Below are positions 1-11,663 of a DNA stretch of 64,000 nt, in pieces. A model generated the notes under the pieces. That model was not told the DNA's origin. It did no database searches and saw nothing but the letters and a program-made list of their open reading frames with translations. Made by a program: the position numbers and the translations under genes. Every line of letters begins with the position of its first letter. The first letter of the stretch is position 1. Location: contig NC_081408.1 of NCBI RefSeq assembly GCF_030272615.1, positions 63,732,614 through 63,796,613 on the forward strand, in the 5' to 3' direction. This stretch comes from Cryptomeria japonica. Its lineage: Eukaryota; Streptophyta; Pinopsida; Cupressales; Cupressaceae.

Positions 1-1670
1 TATTTGATTTAATTCACTTAACCAAATTCAGACCATTAATTAAATAAATAAATCATATTTATTTAATTAAATCTTCTCTCACATTTAAATAAATTAATAT
101 TTATTTAAAACCCCCAAAATCCCACCTCTCACATTTAAATAAATAAATCATTTATTTAAAATCACCTTTATCCTCCACCCACTTGCATTTTCCTACAAAT
201 ACAAGTTGCACAATTATTTTAAATAAATAATTTATTTAAATCACCTTTATCCTCCACCCACTTGTATTTTCCTACAAAAGCAAGTTGCACAACTATTTTA
301 AATAAATTATTTATTTAAAATCCTATTTATCCTCACCCACTTGAAACCTTTAATGGTTTCCCTTAAAGTATTCAAACTTGATGGCTTTAAAGTCTTCAAA
401 CTTGATGGCTTCCTTCTATAATCTTCTTAAGACTTTAATGGTTTTCCTTAAAGTCTTCAAGCCTTTAATGGTTTCCCTCAAAGTCTTCAAGCATTTTAAT
501 GCTTTATCTTCATTTTTCTCATTTAAATAAATTAATATTTATTTGAATATTTATCCAAATGCAAATTACACCATTTAATTGAAATAAATGATTTTATTTT
601 AATTGAAAATACCAAAATTTCTCCCACTTGCATTTTCCTACAAAATCCACTTGTATGCCTAAACCCCTTCTAGATTCTTCTAAACCCTTCCTAATTAGCC
701 TAATCCATCCCCTAAATATTGTCACATTCCTAAGCAAATTGGAGTCACTTCTCAAAGACTCCAAAGTCTTTGAAAAGCAATTAATGCTTTGTGTGTTCAA
801 CAAATTAACCCTCAAAGTCTTTGATAACCATTGAAGGCTTTCAACCTTCAACCACTTAATCCCCAAAGTCTCCAATAACCATTAATGGTTACCTCAAACC
901 CTCCCACATGGTTAAAACATTTGTTTTGACTCAACCTCTACCCAACCCAAGGGTCTCATCAAGCCTTTAATGCTTTGACCATGATTATCTCTTAATCATT
1001 TGCACAAAGGTTTATCCTTGCATTAACTCCTAATCCAGTGGGTAATCCTAATTTAGACTTGACCCTTACCTTCTAGATAACCATGAGGTCTTCTCAGGCC
1101 TTTAATGCCTCCAACCTCTTTTCTCAACCCAATCCTATGTTGACACTTGTCACCATTTTATTGGTGCCAATTGTGCACATGGATCCCCAACTTTCAAACT
1201 TGGCCCTTGATTAAACCATTCAATCTTAACCCTTCATTTCCCCATTTCTTCTATAAATAGAACCCTTCTCCTCAAGCAAAAGGAAGCATTTTAGAGTATT
1301 GTTGTTATACTGGCATTAGCATAGAGCTTTTTCATAGCATCACTATCTACTCTTGCATAGTATTTGCTTATCATATTCAACCATCTTGAATCTCCATATG
1401 GCATCCATGGCTAGTGCTAAAAGCTGAGAGCTACACTCATTTGGGACTTGGAGAGGAGAGAAACAAGGGAGAAGCATCAAAAGGCATCATGGAAGCATCT
1501 TAGGGAGGCTCTTCTCCTTTCTTTTATTTTGCTAAACTTCTTTCATGCTTTTTGAAATCTCTCTTGATATGTTTGGAATGGTTTTTAGTTCTTTGTTTTG
1601 TTTTTATGGTTGAAACTAACTTATTAACATTGAACTTTGTTGTTGCCTTGTCCCCATTTCCATGACATCA
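1..1670 (+). repeat. 5' LTR of element 1 (first ~146 bp missing)
   Basis: Matches 14178-15846 almost base for base; the differences I see are an extra c near 1406, C/T near 1532 and G/T near 1575. It ends in ..gacatca directly before the primer binding site. The U3 part is AT-rich and carries a 79-bp tandem duplication (162-240, 241-319) and several near-palindromes built from aaataaat/atttattt. Short ctttaatggtttcc / aaagtcttcaa motifs recur from 350 to 500. ORFs on both strands inside it have no family signature and are chance frames. Confidence 0.95.
1252..1259 (+). promoter_or_regulatory. Putative TATA box in the 5' LTR of element 1
   Basis: TATAAATA lies about 410 bp before the LTR end, the usual position for the U3/R boundary in a long plant LTR. 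The same motif occurs in the 3' LTR at 15429-15436. No transcription start can be proven from sequence alone. Confidence 0.55.
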
Positions 1671-1672
1671 TT

Positions 1673-1692
1673 TGGTGAACCCGACGTGAATC
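1673..1692 (+). promoter_or_regulatory. Primer binding site of element 1 (probably tRNA-Trp type)
   Basis: TGGTGAACCCGACGTGAATC begins two bases after the 5' LTR. From memory it is complementary to the 3' end of plant nuclear tRNA-Trp (inference). The identical 20-mer is found on the minus strand of the inner Gypsy element (34405-34424), and a copy with two transitions in the outer Gypsy element (36588-36607). Confidence 0.85.
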
Positions 1693-4358
1693 AAAGAGCA
1701 ATCATTTTGAAGACTACTAACTTTTGAATGTTTTAATTGACACACAGGTCATTCTCTTGCATTTTTCTTCTCAATTTAGCACCTTCGCAAATTGATACTT
1801 TAACGCTATTGTCTATAATGTTGCTCTTTCATGTTAAATAGCACTTCTGTTTTCACACAGAGTAGAGCTATTGTAACAAAGAGTTGTAAGAAAATTCCTT
1901 GTAACCGAAAACCAAAAATTTTAGGCTTGTAGAAGCCCACCAAAACATGCAGATTTTTCTAACTAATTATCTTTTGTGCAGGTTTTAACTAACCCCTACA
2001 ATAGCATTATTTTTAGCAATTTTAGCTTAGGAAATAAATTTGTTCATATTGCTAACTTTTTCTTTCAAGTTAGGATAAAATAAATTCATTTTCCTTTTGG
2101 GTTAAAATCAACTACACTTTCATTTGGAGTTTTAAAAAGAACCATATCTTTCGTTTGGAGCTCTAAAAAAGAATCACACTTGTTCAAAGTTAAAAAGAAT
2201 CACAAAAACAAACACGCAAATTTTTTTGTTGCAAAGTTAGGAACAAATTCTTTTGGTGCTTAAAATCAACAAGGCAAATTTTATTTCTTGCATCAAGATA
2301 AAACTTACAATCCACACTTCCATTTTTGGTGCAAATAAAATTCACAATCAACTTGTCTCATTTTTAAAGCAATTTTACTTCATGCAAACGTGTTTTTCAT
2401 TAAGTTGACCAGGATTTTCAAATTCTAGTTTACTCCAACAATTGCCTTTGAAAATTAAAAAGAACACCATGATTGTTGAGCAACATCTCCAAATAGATAG
2501 AAAATCATTGCGATGACAAATTAAAAGGAACAAGTGAATTTTGTGTTTGGCACACTTGTGCAAAAGAGTTGGTCGAGTGGTCCTACCTCTAACACACACT
2601 ATCCTCTCCCTTGGCTCTCGTGGTCCTAGGTGCAAGAGAAAAGTGTTAGTAACGCTCAAATTTTATCTTTTTAAGAGAGGCCTACCAAGGGATCGATACT
2701 CTTGGGAACGATCTCGAGCGGTAAATCCTTCGAGCCGCTATAGAAATCAGGTGAGAGCGAAAGCTGTAGCCTTGGGTATAGCTGTTCCTACAGTGTAACT
2801 GGCCGAAAGGACAAATGGGCCCCACCACCAGTTACAAGGCTCTTAAGTGAGTCACTGCAGAATGAACTTATGTCCAAAAATATCGAACATGACTAAACAC
2901 CTTTAAGTAGTAGCCCACCCGTTCTATTGATTGAGGATATTTGAGATATAATTTAGTGCAAGAGCATAGATGGTTTTGCTCCCAAGATACTCACCATACA
3001 TATTTCCTTGAGTAGAAACATAGCTTTTTGAAAAGTCACTTGTGGCTTGATAAAAGTGGTGACTCCCCCATCATAGGGATCATCTATTTGTTATGCTCGT
3101 GCAAGACTTAGTATATCACATCCTTACCTGCCACGGTGGGATTCATAAGGTATGTAGTACTAAAATCGAAGAAATATCAAGATGTGGGCTAAATTTATCA
3201 CAACTGGCCATTTGACCTTAGGGATAAAAAGTGTTTGAAGTGTGTTCGTTTTACAGACCTAGTGCAAATTGAGCCGACTTCAGGCTTTGGAAATACACTT
3301 TAAAATAAATCTAAAGGAAGGGTCATATACAAGTCCAAAGATTGGGTTGATCTAGACCCATACTCATTTGTGCCTTTGGGGGCAACATTCTTGTGTTTGT
3401 GTGCTTGCTTTGTTTTCTTGTCAAAGAAAAATCAGCAAATCACTTTCAAAAACAAAGTACTCATCCAACATTTCTCAAAAACAACCAAACACATCAAAAA
3501 CAAAGTACAAACAACAAAGAGTCAAATTTTATGACCATTCTTCACATCTTGCGAAAGAAGAAGTGTCATCAGAATATCAACTTAAGAAGGAGACCATTAA
3601 GCTCAAAGGCTTTGATCAAAAGGAGGAAATTCTTCTATCTCAATAGACAAATCTTTGTCTCACATAGAGTCTTTCTACATCGCATGCGTCTCTATCTTCA
3701 AGGTAAAACAAACGAATTTGATTCCGAATCATTGAACCACAGAGCTTTTATGCAATATAGAGCTCTGAGTTATCACAAAAATCAAGGAGGAAAGATTAAT
3801 CCCAACTTCTTCCCAAACATCTGTATCACCTACAACACAGCTCGAGAAGTGCCACCAATGCCTGAAAGGGAAGAAGTAGAGTTTGTTCCATTTGTAACAC
3901 AAAGTTTTTATTGAAGTTGAAAACAAAACATCCATCATCTCATTCATACATCAGTTTTCCATCATCAATTCATCCCAAAACTCTCAAAACATTAAGAGGT
4001 TCTTGTCCCAAGTTCTCTTTTAGATATTGCTTGAAATCAAACACATCACATCACTTTTAGATTGTTTCTACATCTAGGATAAGCTCATCCTAAGAGACAC
4101 ATCTACGCAGGTTAAAACTAGTTCATGAGTGAATCCTCTCATTGCTAGGTAGTCAAAATCTGTAACACATCTCAGATTTCTCTACACCTTATCACATCCA
4201 AACTCCTCAAAACAAACAAGCAATTCAAAGAAGGAATTTTGGTTACATCTACCTTAAAGTGCTAGAGATCCCCATACAATACAAATCGCCAATCATCAAT
4301 CTTTCATCAATAACTCATCATCATCTTCAATCAACTTCAACACAAACTTACAAACAAA
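1693..4358 (+). other. Long untranslated leader of element 1
   Basis: This 2.7-kb stretch between the primer binding site and gag has no recognisable domain. Long leaders, sometimes with an extra ORF, are typical of TAT/Ogre elements. TGGTCGAGTGG at 2570-2580 resembles a Pol III A box, but there is no properly spaced B box. From 3393 an open frame of 173 codons runs to 3914 (listed separately). The remainder has short frames only. Confidence 0.7.
3393..3914 (+). CDS. Unrecognised 173-codon leader ORF in element 1
   Basis: This is the longest open frame in the leader, about 440 bp before gag. The product would be basic in its first half (Lys/Arg/Asn-rich) and acidic near the end (..PMPEREEVEF..). 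It has no zinc knuckle, catalytic motif or convincing membrane segment. Ogre-type elements are known to carry an extra ORF1 before gag, and position is the only argument for that here. An overlapping 92-codon frame (3368-3646) in another phase shows the region has low stop density on several frames, so it may not be translated. Confidence 0.25.
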   Translation: MFVCLLCFLVKEKSANHFQKQSTHPTFLKNNQTHQKQSTNNKESNFMTILHILRKKKCHQNINLRRRPLSSKALIKRRKFFYLNRQIFVSHRVFLHRMRLYLQGKTNEFDSESLNHRAFMQYRALSYHKNQGGKINPNFFPNICITYNTAREVPPMPEREEVEFVPFVTQSFY

Positions 4359-5870
4359 ATGGCTCAAACCCGATCGCGATCAAGGCAATGAGAAATAGAA
4401 ATTGAGGAAGAAGAAGACAACCTCAATGAATTTCAAGAAGCACTTGGAGGAACTGTAACTGATGAAAACCCAAGTACTCCCACTCCTTCAACAATCGAAA
4501 GGGCTCAGCATAACCCTCACTTCAACAGATTATTTGATGAAATATTAAGGAGCAATGCAGATGCTCACTTCTTAAAACTCGCTCAAGAAGGAGCCAAACT
4601 CCCCTCGGACTTTGATCTTGCCCAATTAAGACAAGCATCAGAAAGAAAAAGTCACCATGAGGAGAAAAGGGGTAGAAATCACATCAGATATAACATTCCT
4701 CGAGGTAACCCACCACCTCCTCCTCCAAATGAAATAGAGATGTTGCGGCAACAAGTCGAGAATCTCGCCCAACAACTTCATAGTGGTGTTAAGACCAATC
4801 AATTCTCACTTAACGAAATCTGTCCCTATCCTTTTGATAGGAATCTTTATATGCCACCCTTTCCACGCGGGTTCGAAACACCCAAATTTGAAAAATATAG
4901 AGGAAAGGGGGATCCCCATGATCATGTCCGAGAATTTCATTCCGCTTGTCTTGAAGTGGCTTATGAGGACACATACCTAATGCGCCTTTTTCCCCAAAGC
5001 TTGGGAGGAACCACCACATCATGGTTTTCCTGACTACCAGGTGGCATTAGAACATTTGAGGAACTCATCCAGAAGTTCCTATCTCATTACTCTCATAACA
5101 TTGAACGCGACATCACCATGGCTAATCTATGCAACACCAAACAAAAACCAGGTGAATTATTCTCAGTATTCCTACAACGATGGCGCCAAATGTCTAGCAG
5201 ACGTTCTCTTCAGTTACTTGAACAAGAACTAGTGGAAATTTTCATTTCCAACTTAAACGAAGAAATGGAATTTCACCTGGATGTCAAAGACACAGACTCC
5301 TTTAACGATATGTTCACCAAGGGTATAAAATGTGAAAGGGCACTCATCAAGAAAGGACTCATCAAAATCTTTAATGAGCCAAAAGATGGTCCTCGCCCGC
5401 GCTTCAATAGTGATAAACCAAACTTCTGGAACAAGAATAAAAATATCGTCAACGATGGGGTTGTGGATGCTCGAACTATCCAAAATGCACAACCTGTGGT
5501 TCGGTTTGCAGGACAAAATCCTCCACCTCAGAATAACACAAATGTTCCTCCTAATCAAGGTCGCATCACATCTCATGATGAACCAAGACCTCATCCACAA
5601 AAACAAAAACGCACATACACTCCCTTAGGGGAACCCATTGAAACAGTGTTGCGACAACTCCTTTCTCAGAATTTGGTTACTCTACCTAAACTATCCAACT
5701 ATGAGCCTCAGGTCAAACCAGCATGGTGGAGAGATACTGAACACTATGAATTCCATCAAGGACGAGGACACAAGACAAGTAATTGTCACCAATTGAAGGA
5801 TCTCATTCAGGATCTTATTGATCGAGGAGAAATTGAAATTGAAGGACATGACCCAAAAACGACCAATAAT
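4359..5870 (+). pseudogene. gag: gag domain of element 1 (retrotransposon gag family)
   Basis: Capsid-type gag. Around 4855-5200 the frame reads FETPKFEKYRGKGDPHDHVREF.. then ..TTTSWFS, a stop at 5031, and LPGGIRTFEELIQKF, the standard plant Gypsy gag core. The N-terminal part (4392-4740) is acidic and proline-rich. A stop at codon 11 (4389) follows MAQTRSRSRQ. A zinc-knuckle-like motif at 5745-5786 reads YEFHQGRGHKTSNC. The family normally has Cys in the first position, so the first ligand appears lost (TGT/TGC to TAT). The product would assemble virus-like particles in the cytoplasm. Confidence 0.88.
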
Positions 5871-6359
5871 GATCATCTCATGTTCAAGGATCCACTTCCA
5901 TCACAAGATCAAAGGGGTCCTTCCACTTCCCAGCGAGGCACTGATACCACTGATTATACGCAGGCTGCGTATAACTACACTGTAAATCACCTGTATGATG
6001 CCAGTGAACAAATTGTAACTATAACCTTCAAAAATCCCACCTCAAATTGCAATGTTGTTACACGTCGTGGCAAGGTCACCATCAAGGCAGCTCCACAGGG
6101 CACCACCTTCATCCCAAAGCAATATAATCTTGTGGAACAATTAGATAAAATGCCTGCACTCATATCCATTTTAGAACTATTGCGCCTATCGCCATCTCAT
6201 AAAACAATCTTGGATCAAGCACTCCAAGAGGCGTCAGTCCCTGCAAACTTGAACACAGACCAATTTCAAGCCATGGTTGGAAATCTAAAGTCATCACCTT
6301 GTCTCACTTTTTCTGAAAGTGACAACTCTTCCTTCCAACAACCTCATAACGCTTCACTA

Positions 6360-6760
6360 CACATTGAAGGCTTTATCAACCAACACAGGATCAAGCGAGT
6401 CTTGATAGATAATGGAGCAGGCCTAAACATTTGTACACTAAAGTTGGTCACAGCATTGGGATATGCAATAGAATCAGTGGATCCTCGCAAGAAGATCACC
6501 ATCAAGGCCTATGATGATGCAGAGCGTTCAGCCAAAGGAGCGGTGGTGCTACCAATCCGAGTGGGCCCTGTGGTTAAACACATAATTTGTCAGGTTCTGG
6601 ACCTTCCTCTACCATATAATCTATTATTAGGAAGACCTTGGATACATGCCATGCAAGCCGTTCCATCTACCTACCATCAATGTATCAAGTTCCCACATAA
6701 TGGTGCAGAGATCACAATCCTGGGTGATGCAAATCCCTTTGCATTTTGCCATAATATCAG
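6360..6760 (+). pseudogene. Aspartic protease (retropepsin-like) domain of element 1
   Basis: The active-site motif is IDNGAGLNIC, with the catalytic Asp codon at 6408-6410; DNG replaces the commoner DTG/DSG, as is usual in plant Gypsy elements. It is followed by ..LPYNLLLGRPWIHAMQ.. and ..STYHQCIKFPHNG. This stretch has no stop. The same domain, with LLLGRPWIHSMQAVPST, occurs in the two minus-strand Gypsy elements, which shows that the families are related. It would cleave the Gag-Pol precursor. Confidence 0.9.
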
Positions 6761-8489
6761 CCATCAACCAGAAATTACTATTCCTAATAATAGGGAAGCC
6801 ATTTCCTCTACATCATATGTAAGTCCCACCTCTCTTGCTAGTTTGAACACCCCTATACCCAAGCAAGAAAAGCTTAAAATGAAAGTCACAGAGGAAGGTC
6901 CCGGGGAATATAACTTAAGTCAACTCTTTTGTGTGGGACAAATGCCCACTTCTCCTAAAACACATGGTAAACCACATCAGTTACTCCAGCAACGACTAAT
7001 CACGCCAGCATGTGCTTGGACGCCTTTCATCCTTGGAAGGAGTCAAGAGGAAGAAACACAAGATGAGGACCTAGCGGACTGGATCTATAAAGATCCCATC
7101 ACCACTGACATACCGCGAGTTACACTTCCTACAGAACAGTATGGCAAAGGCCTCCTCATTATGTAAAGAATGGGATATGATAGTCAGAGTGCTTTGGGAT
7201 ACTGCAAACAAGGACAACATGAACCGCTGCTGCCAGAGTTCAAGCCCAAAGGTAATACAGGCCTAGGCTTTGAAAAAGAGATCCTTCCTAAACTTAGATT
7301 TAAAGGAAAACCTAGCAAACCATTTTGCCCACCTACTGTAAAGAGGACACCTTTCATAATCAAAGCACCATCAAGCAATATTGTCACTGCCCCATCGAGG
7401 CTCACAAACCCACCGCAACCGTCATCAGTGCCAAAAATCCCACCAATCAAACTAGTAATCCCATCCACAGCAGTCATCACATCAATAAAACCATTCATAG
7501 CAGCAACTATATTGGAACCCGTAGCAGCATCTATGGCACTAGCCGTTCCAATAGAAGCCACTAAATCAACACTGTCGATACTTCCAGCGAGAAAACCTTT
7601 AAACCCCATCACAGTTCCTACAGCACCGATCACCTCAAAGGTACATAAACCAATCACACCTGCAGTATTCAACTCCAGTGACATCCCAGTATGGTATAGC
7701 AATCGGATGCTGGAAAGTGATTCAGAGACCGACTCACATGAGTGGGAATTTGATTCTGTATAGCTTAACACTTCAGATGAGGAAGACACATCACCACCTC
7801 CGCCACGCAAAGACATTCCTGTTTACGGAGAAGCACAGATAAAGACCACTTGGGTACCTGAGCTGGAAACATCTTCCACAGACCCTACGTCTCATCCTAC
7901 GCCGGATTCTGACAGGGAGAGTGCCATCAACGACCTTCACCACACTGTCTTAACCCTCACTGATACATCTCCCGCACTTAACTTAATCGATGAAGTAATG
8001 CCCATTATCCACCCTGAACTCATCGAATGGAACCAACCAAATCCCCCATGTCTTGACCTCTTCCAAAACGATGAGGCTATCATTGACTTTTTGGAATTAA
8101 GGGATAATCTACCAAGCGGGGATCACAAAGCTGGATTCGCCATTGAACTTAATAGCGCAGCATACTTCGGGGTGGATGCCAAACCCTTCAGCTGCAAAAA
8201 TATAACATTAAAACATGGATCTTCCAGTGAAAACCACACTATGGCACTATTTGATCCAACAAAAGTAAAAAGAAAGAGCGTATCCAATGGTGAAAACCTC
8301 TCTAAGGCACTTGAGGATGAAGGGTTTGACATTCTCCCTGCTAGTACACAACAGGAACGATTGACGATTCTCATTGAGGAGACTAAAGAATACAATGTGG
8401 GGACTCTTGAAAACCCTCATATCATACATCTGGCATCTCTTCTCACTCCAGAGGAATAGCCTCAATTTATAGAGTTCTTCCAATAGCGT

Positions 8490-9395
8490 CAGATCAACTT
8501 TGCATGGTCATATGCAGACATGCCTGGGCTTGATCCTGATTTAGTCATGCATCATCTCACAGTAGCAAAAGGAGCCAAACCTATCAAGCAGAAGCTTCGT
8601 AAGATGCATCCTTAGATTGTCGTGCTAGTCAAAACAGAACTCAAGAAACTCTTGGATGTTGGTTTCATTAGACCAATTGATTATGCAGAATGGATCTCCA
8701 ACATTGTACCAGTTGGCAAACCAAAAGGGGGCATCTGCATTTGTACAGACTTCAGAGATCTGAATAAGGCATGTCCTAAGGATGACTTCCCTCTACCAAA
8801 TATCGACATCATAGTAGATTTGACAGCAGGACATGCCATGCTTTCACTCATGGATGGCTTTTCAGGATACAATCAAATAAAGATCGCACCAGAGGACCAA
8901 CATAAGACAGCCTTCACATGTCCATGGGGCACATACTGCTGGAATGTAATGCCTTTTGGTCTAAAGAATGCAGGAGCGACCTATCAAAGAGCAATGACCA
9001 CCATCTTCCATGACATGATGCATACTATAATGGAAGATTATGTGGATGATTTACTAGCAAAATCACTTACTAGAGAAGGACATCTTCACATCTTAGATAA
9101 AATCTTTGATAGACTGGAACAATACCATGTTTGACTCAACCCAAAGAAATGTGTCTTCGGAGTGACCTCTGGGAAGCTTCTAGGATACATTGTCTCAAGC
9201 AAAGGCATTGAGGTCGATCCAGCAAAGGTTAAAGCAATCATGGACATGCCACCTCCAAAGAATATCAGTCAGCTAAGAACACTACAAGGACAACTTCAAT
9301 CTATCCGCAGATTCATTGCACAATTGGCTGATAAGTGTCACCCATTCACACACCTGCTATACAAGAACATCCGCTTTCAGTGGGATGACAGATGC
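8490..9395 (+). pseudogene. Reverse transcriptase domain of element 1
   Basis: Contains GFIRPIDYAEWISNIVPV, CTDFRDLNKACPKDDFPLP, ..MPFGLKNAGATYQRAM and the catalytic box YVDD at 9039-9050, all standard Ty3/Gypsy RT motifs. The thumb/connection (KLLGYIVSSKGIEVDPAKV..) follows at 9160-9395. Stops at 8457, 8484 and 8613 precede the palm, and stops at 9132 and 9396 follow it. Catalytic residues are intact. Confidence 0.93.
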
Positions 9396-9428
9396 TAGCA
9401 AGCATTTCAGGCGCTTAAAGACTATCTC

Positions 9429-9860
9429 ATGAATCCACCATTGCTGATGCCACCAGATCCAAGTAGACCATTATTGCTCTATATCTCAGTGACAAGTACA
9501 ACATTAGGTGTATTACTAGCACAACATAATGCAGAAGGCAAAGAGTGTGCTGTATACTACATCTCTCGTACACTGGTTGACTATGAACTCAATTACACAC
9601 CTATTGAGCGAGCTTGCCTAGCAGTAATCCTGGCAGCCACTAAATTGTGGCACTATCTATTAACACTCAAGGTACAACTCATTGCAAAGATTGATCCACT
9701 CAAGTATTTACTTAGCAAAGCAGCATTGACAGGTCGCTTAGCCAAATGGGTGATGATTCTAAGTGAATTTGATATTGAGTATGTGGACCGTAAAGCTATC
9801 AAAGGTCAGGTTATTGCAGATCAGTTGGCCGATGCACCTCTCATAGGTGATCATCCTCTC
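9429..9860 (+). pseudogene. First RNase H domain of element 1 pol
   Basis: After the stop at 9396 the frame continues through PPLLMPPDPSRPLLLYISV.., ..VYYISRTLVDYELNYTPIER and ..YLLSKAALTGRLAKW. This is the standard RNase H that follows Gypsy RT. The first acidic position appears as Ser (YISV where the family often has YLSV/YLDAS), as in many TAT members where this domain is weakened beside a second RNase H. Confidence 0.85.
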
Positions 9861-9908
9861 ATTTCCAATTTTCCAGATGAAGAGATATTCATGATTACAG
9901 AAGCACAG

Positions 9909-10310
9909 TCATGGAAATTATACTTTGATGGTTCATACACTAGGCACGGCTCGGGGGCAGGCATTCTGTTTATCACACCTCAAGGTGATAGCATCCCGAA
10001 GTCTTACAGGCTCACATTTCCATGCACAAACAACATAGCAGAGTATGAGGCCTTGATCACAGGACTCAGATTAGCCATACAATGGAAATTAAAAGAATTG
10101 CAAGTATATGGCGATTCCCAACTAGTCATTCGACAAGCAACAGATGAGTATCAGACCAAAGATGATAAACTCATGCCATACAAGCAAATGGTGGACAATC
10201 TAAAGACATCATTTACTACTATCACTTTTGAGCAGATACCAAGAGATCAGAATCGAGCTGCTGACGCTATGGCTACCATCGCATCTCTACTAGATCTTCC
10301 ACAGAATTCA
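9909..10310 (+). pseudogene. Second (archaeal-type) RNase H domain, TAT hallmark
   Basis: WKLYFDGSYTRHGSGAGI (catalytic Asp at 9927), ..NNIAEYEALITGLRLA and ..VYGDSQLVIRQATDEYQ form a complete DED-type RNase H1 fold, separate from the first RNase H and placed before integrase. Known biology: only the TAT lineage among plant Gypsy elements has this dual arrangement. Intact in this copy. Confidence 0.9.
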
Positions 10311-10589
10311 ACACGCTACAAGTTCTTGGTAGAACAACTTTGGATCCCCGCTTATGATATCCCCGAATCTGAAATGATATGTTGCCTTGTTGGTTCTGAA
10401 TCCCCATGGTACGGTGAGTTCTACACCTATCTCCGCGATCACACCCTTCCTCCCAACCAATCAAATGACCAACGTAAAACCTTCATTCGCCAAACTGCTC
10501 GATATACCATTATTGCCGAAACCCTATACCGACGCGGTCTTGATGGTACTCTCCTTCGATGTCTAGAACAAGGTGAGATAACAAAGGCT

Positions 10590-11663
10590 TTGGAAGAGGT
10601 ACATGAAGGAATTTGCGGGACTCACTCAAGTGGTCCATCACTAGCCAAGAAGATCATGCGAGCTGGATACTATTGGCCATCTATGGAAAAGGATTCCTAC
10701 TACTTTGTCAGGAAGTGCAAAAAATGTCAAGTTCATGGCGACCTAATACATGCACCAGCTCAAGAACTGCAACCAATCACAACACCATGGCCTTTTTGTC
10801 AATGGGGTCTTGATCTTGTGGGTAAAATCCATCCATCTTCATCCAATGGCCATAAATTCATTATTACCGCCACCGAATATTTCACCAAGTGGATCGAAGC
10901 TGTTCCACTTACCCAAGTCACCGACAAGCAGATCGCCTCATTCATCCTCAATTACATCATCTGCCGGTATGGTGTGCCCATGTCCATTGTCACAGATAAC
11001 GGTCTTCCTTTCAAAAATCAAGATGTTCGTGAGCTTTGTGAGAAATTTCATATCCAACACCGCTTTTCCACTCCCTATTACCCACAAGGCAATGGTCAGG
11101 CCGAAGCATCCAATAAAAAAATATTGAGGATCCTAAAGAAGACAGTCAATGATGTCGGCCGTGATTGGCATGTTCAATTGAATCTAGCACTATGGGCATA
11201 TCGAACTAGCATTCAGACCCCTACAGGTGCAACTCCTTATTCATTGGTCTATGGTGCTGAAGCTATCTTACCTATTGAGGTCGAGATACCATCCTTACGA
11301 GTTTCATTGCACAATCTCATCGATGATGAAGCATACAGAGTATCTCATCTTTAGGACTTAGAGTTACTAGATGAGAAGCGACAAGCTGCATACAATCACC
11401 TCAAAGCCTATCAGCAGCGCATGAGTAGAAGCTGCAATCACCGAGTTAGATCTCATACATTTGAGGTAGGTGATCTTGTTCTTTGAGAAAATCCTCACAA
11501 CCAACCAAACAGAGAACATCAAGGCAAGTTTGAATCAAACTGGTTCGGCCCATATGTTGTCACTGCTGTATTCGGGTCCGGGGCATATCAGTTGGCTACA
11601 TCAGACGGAGAACCGCTCGCAGATCCAATCAATATCATGCACCTCAAACGGTTTTATACCTAA
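10590..11663 (+). pseudogene. Integrase domain of element 1
   Basis: The zinc-binding module HEGICGTHSSG..CKKCQVHGD spans about 10605-10740. The catalytic core has D (GLDLVG, 10812), D (VTDNGLP, 10995) and E (GQAEASNK, 11103), with D-E spacing of 36 codons, the normal DD35E arrangement. LALWAYRTSIQTPTGATPY follows. A C-terminal SH3-like end (..GPYVVTAVFGSGAYQL..) lies after stops at 11352 and 11484, and the frame ends ..MHLKRFYT at 11661. It would insert the cDNA into chromatin; the two late stops would remove the tail. Confidence 0.92.

Larger units (their letters stand above)
4359..11663 (+). pseudogene. gag-pol: gag-pol polyprotein of element 1, one frame with 11 in-frame stops
   Basis: A single reading frame runs from ATG 4359 to TAA 11661-11663 (about 2,430 codons) with no frameshift. 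It is interrupted by stops at 4389, 5031, 7164, 7761, 8457, 8484, 8613, 9132, 9396, 11352 and 11484. Each can be explained by C-to-T at the first base of CGA, CAA or CAG. Order: gag, zinc-knuckle-like motif, aspartic protease, glycine-rich G-patch-like stretch (about 7140-7280, ..MGYDSQSALGY.. to GLGFE), RT, RNase H, second RNase H, integrase. As it stands it cannot make a full polyprotein without readthrough. It is very probably a non-functional copy of an element that moved recently. Confidence 0.92.

Noticed and set aside
594-875. 93-codon minus and 68-codon plus ORFs in the LTR of element 1, repeated at 14771-15052
   Set aside because: They occur in both LTRs only because the LTRs are duplicates. 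Low-complexity AT-rich sequence, no domain.
2570-2700. tRNA-like A box (TGGTCGAGTGG) with a weak B-box-like GGATCGATACT
   Set aside because: The spacing (about 120 bp) is wrong for a tRNA and there is no cloverleaf. Probably part of the retroelement leader.
7184-7816. 210-codon minus-strand ORF
   Set aside because: It is the exact antisense of the protease-to-RT linker of element 1, where the sense strand is clearly coding and low in antisense stops. No motif of its own.
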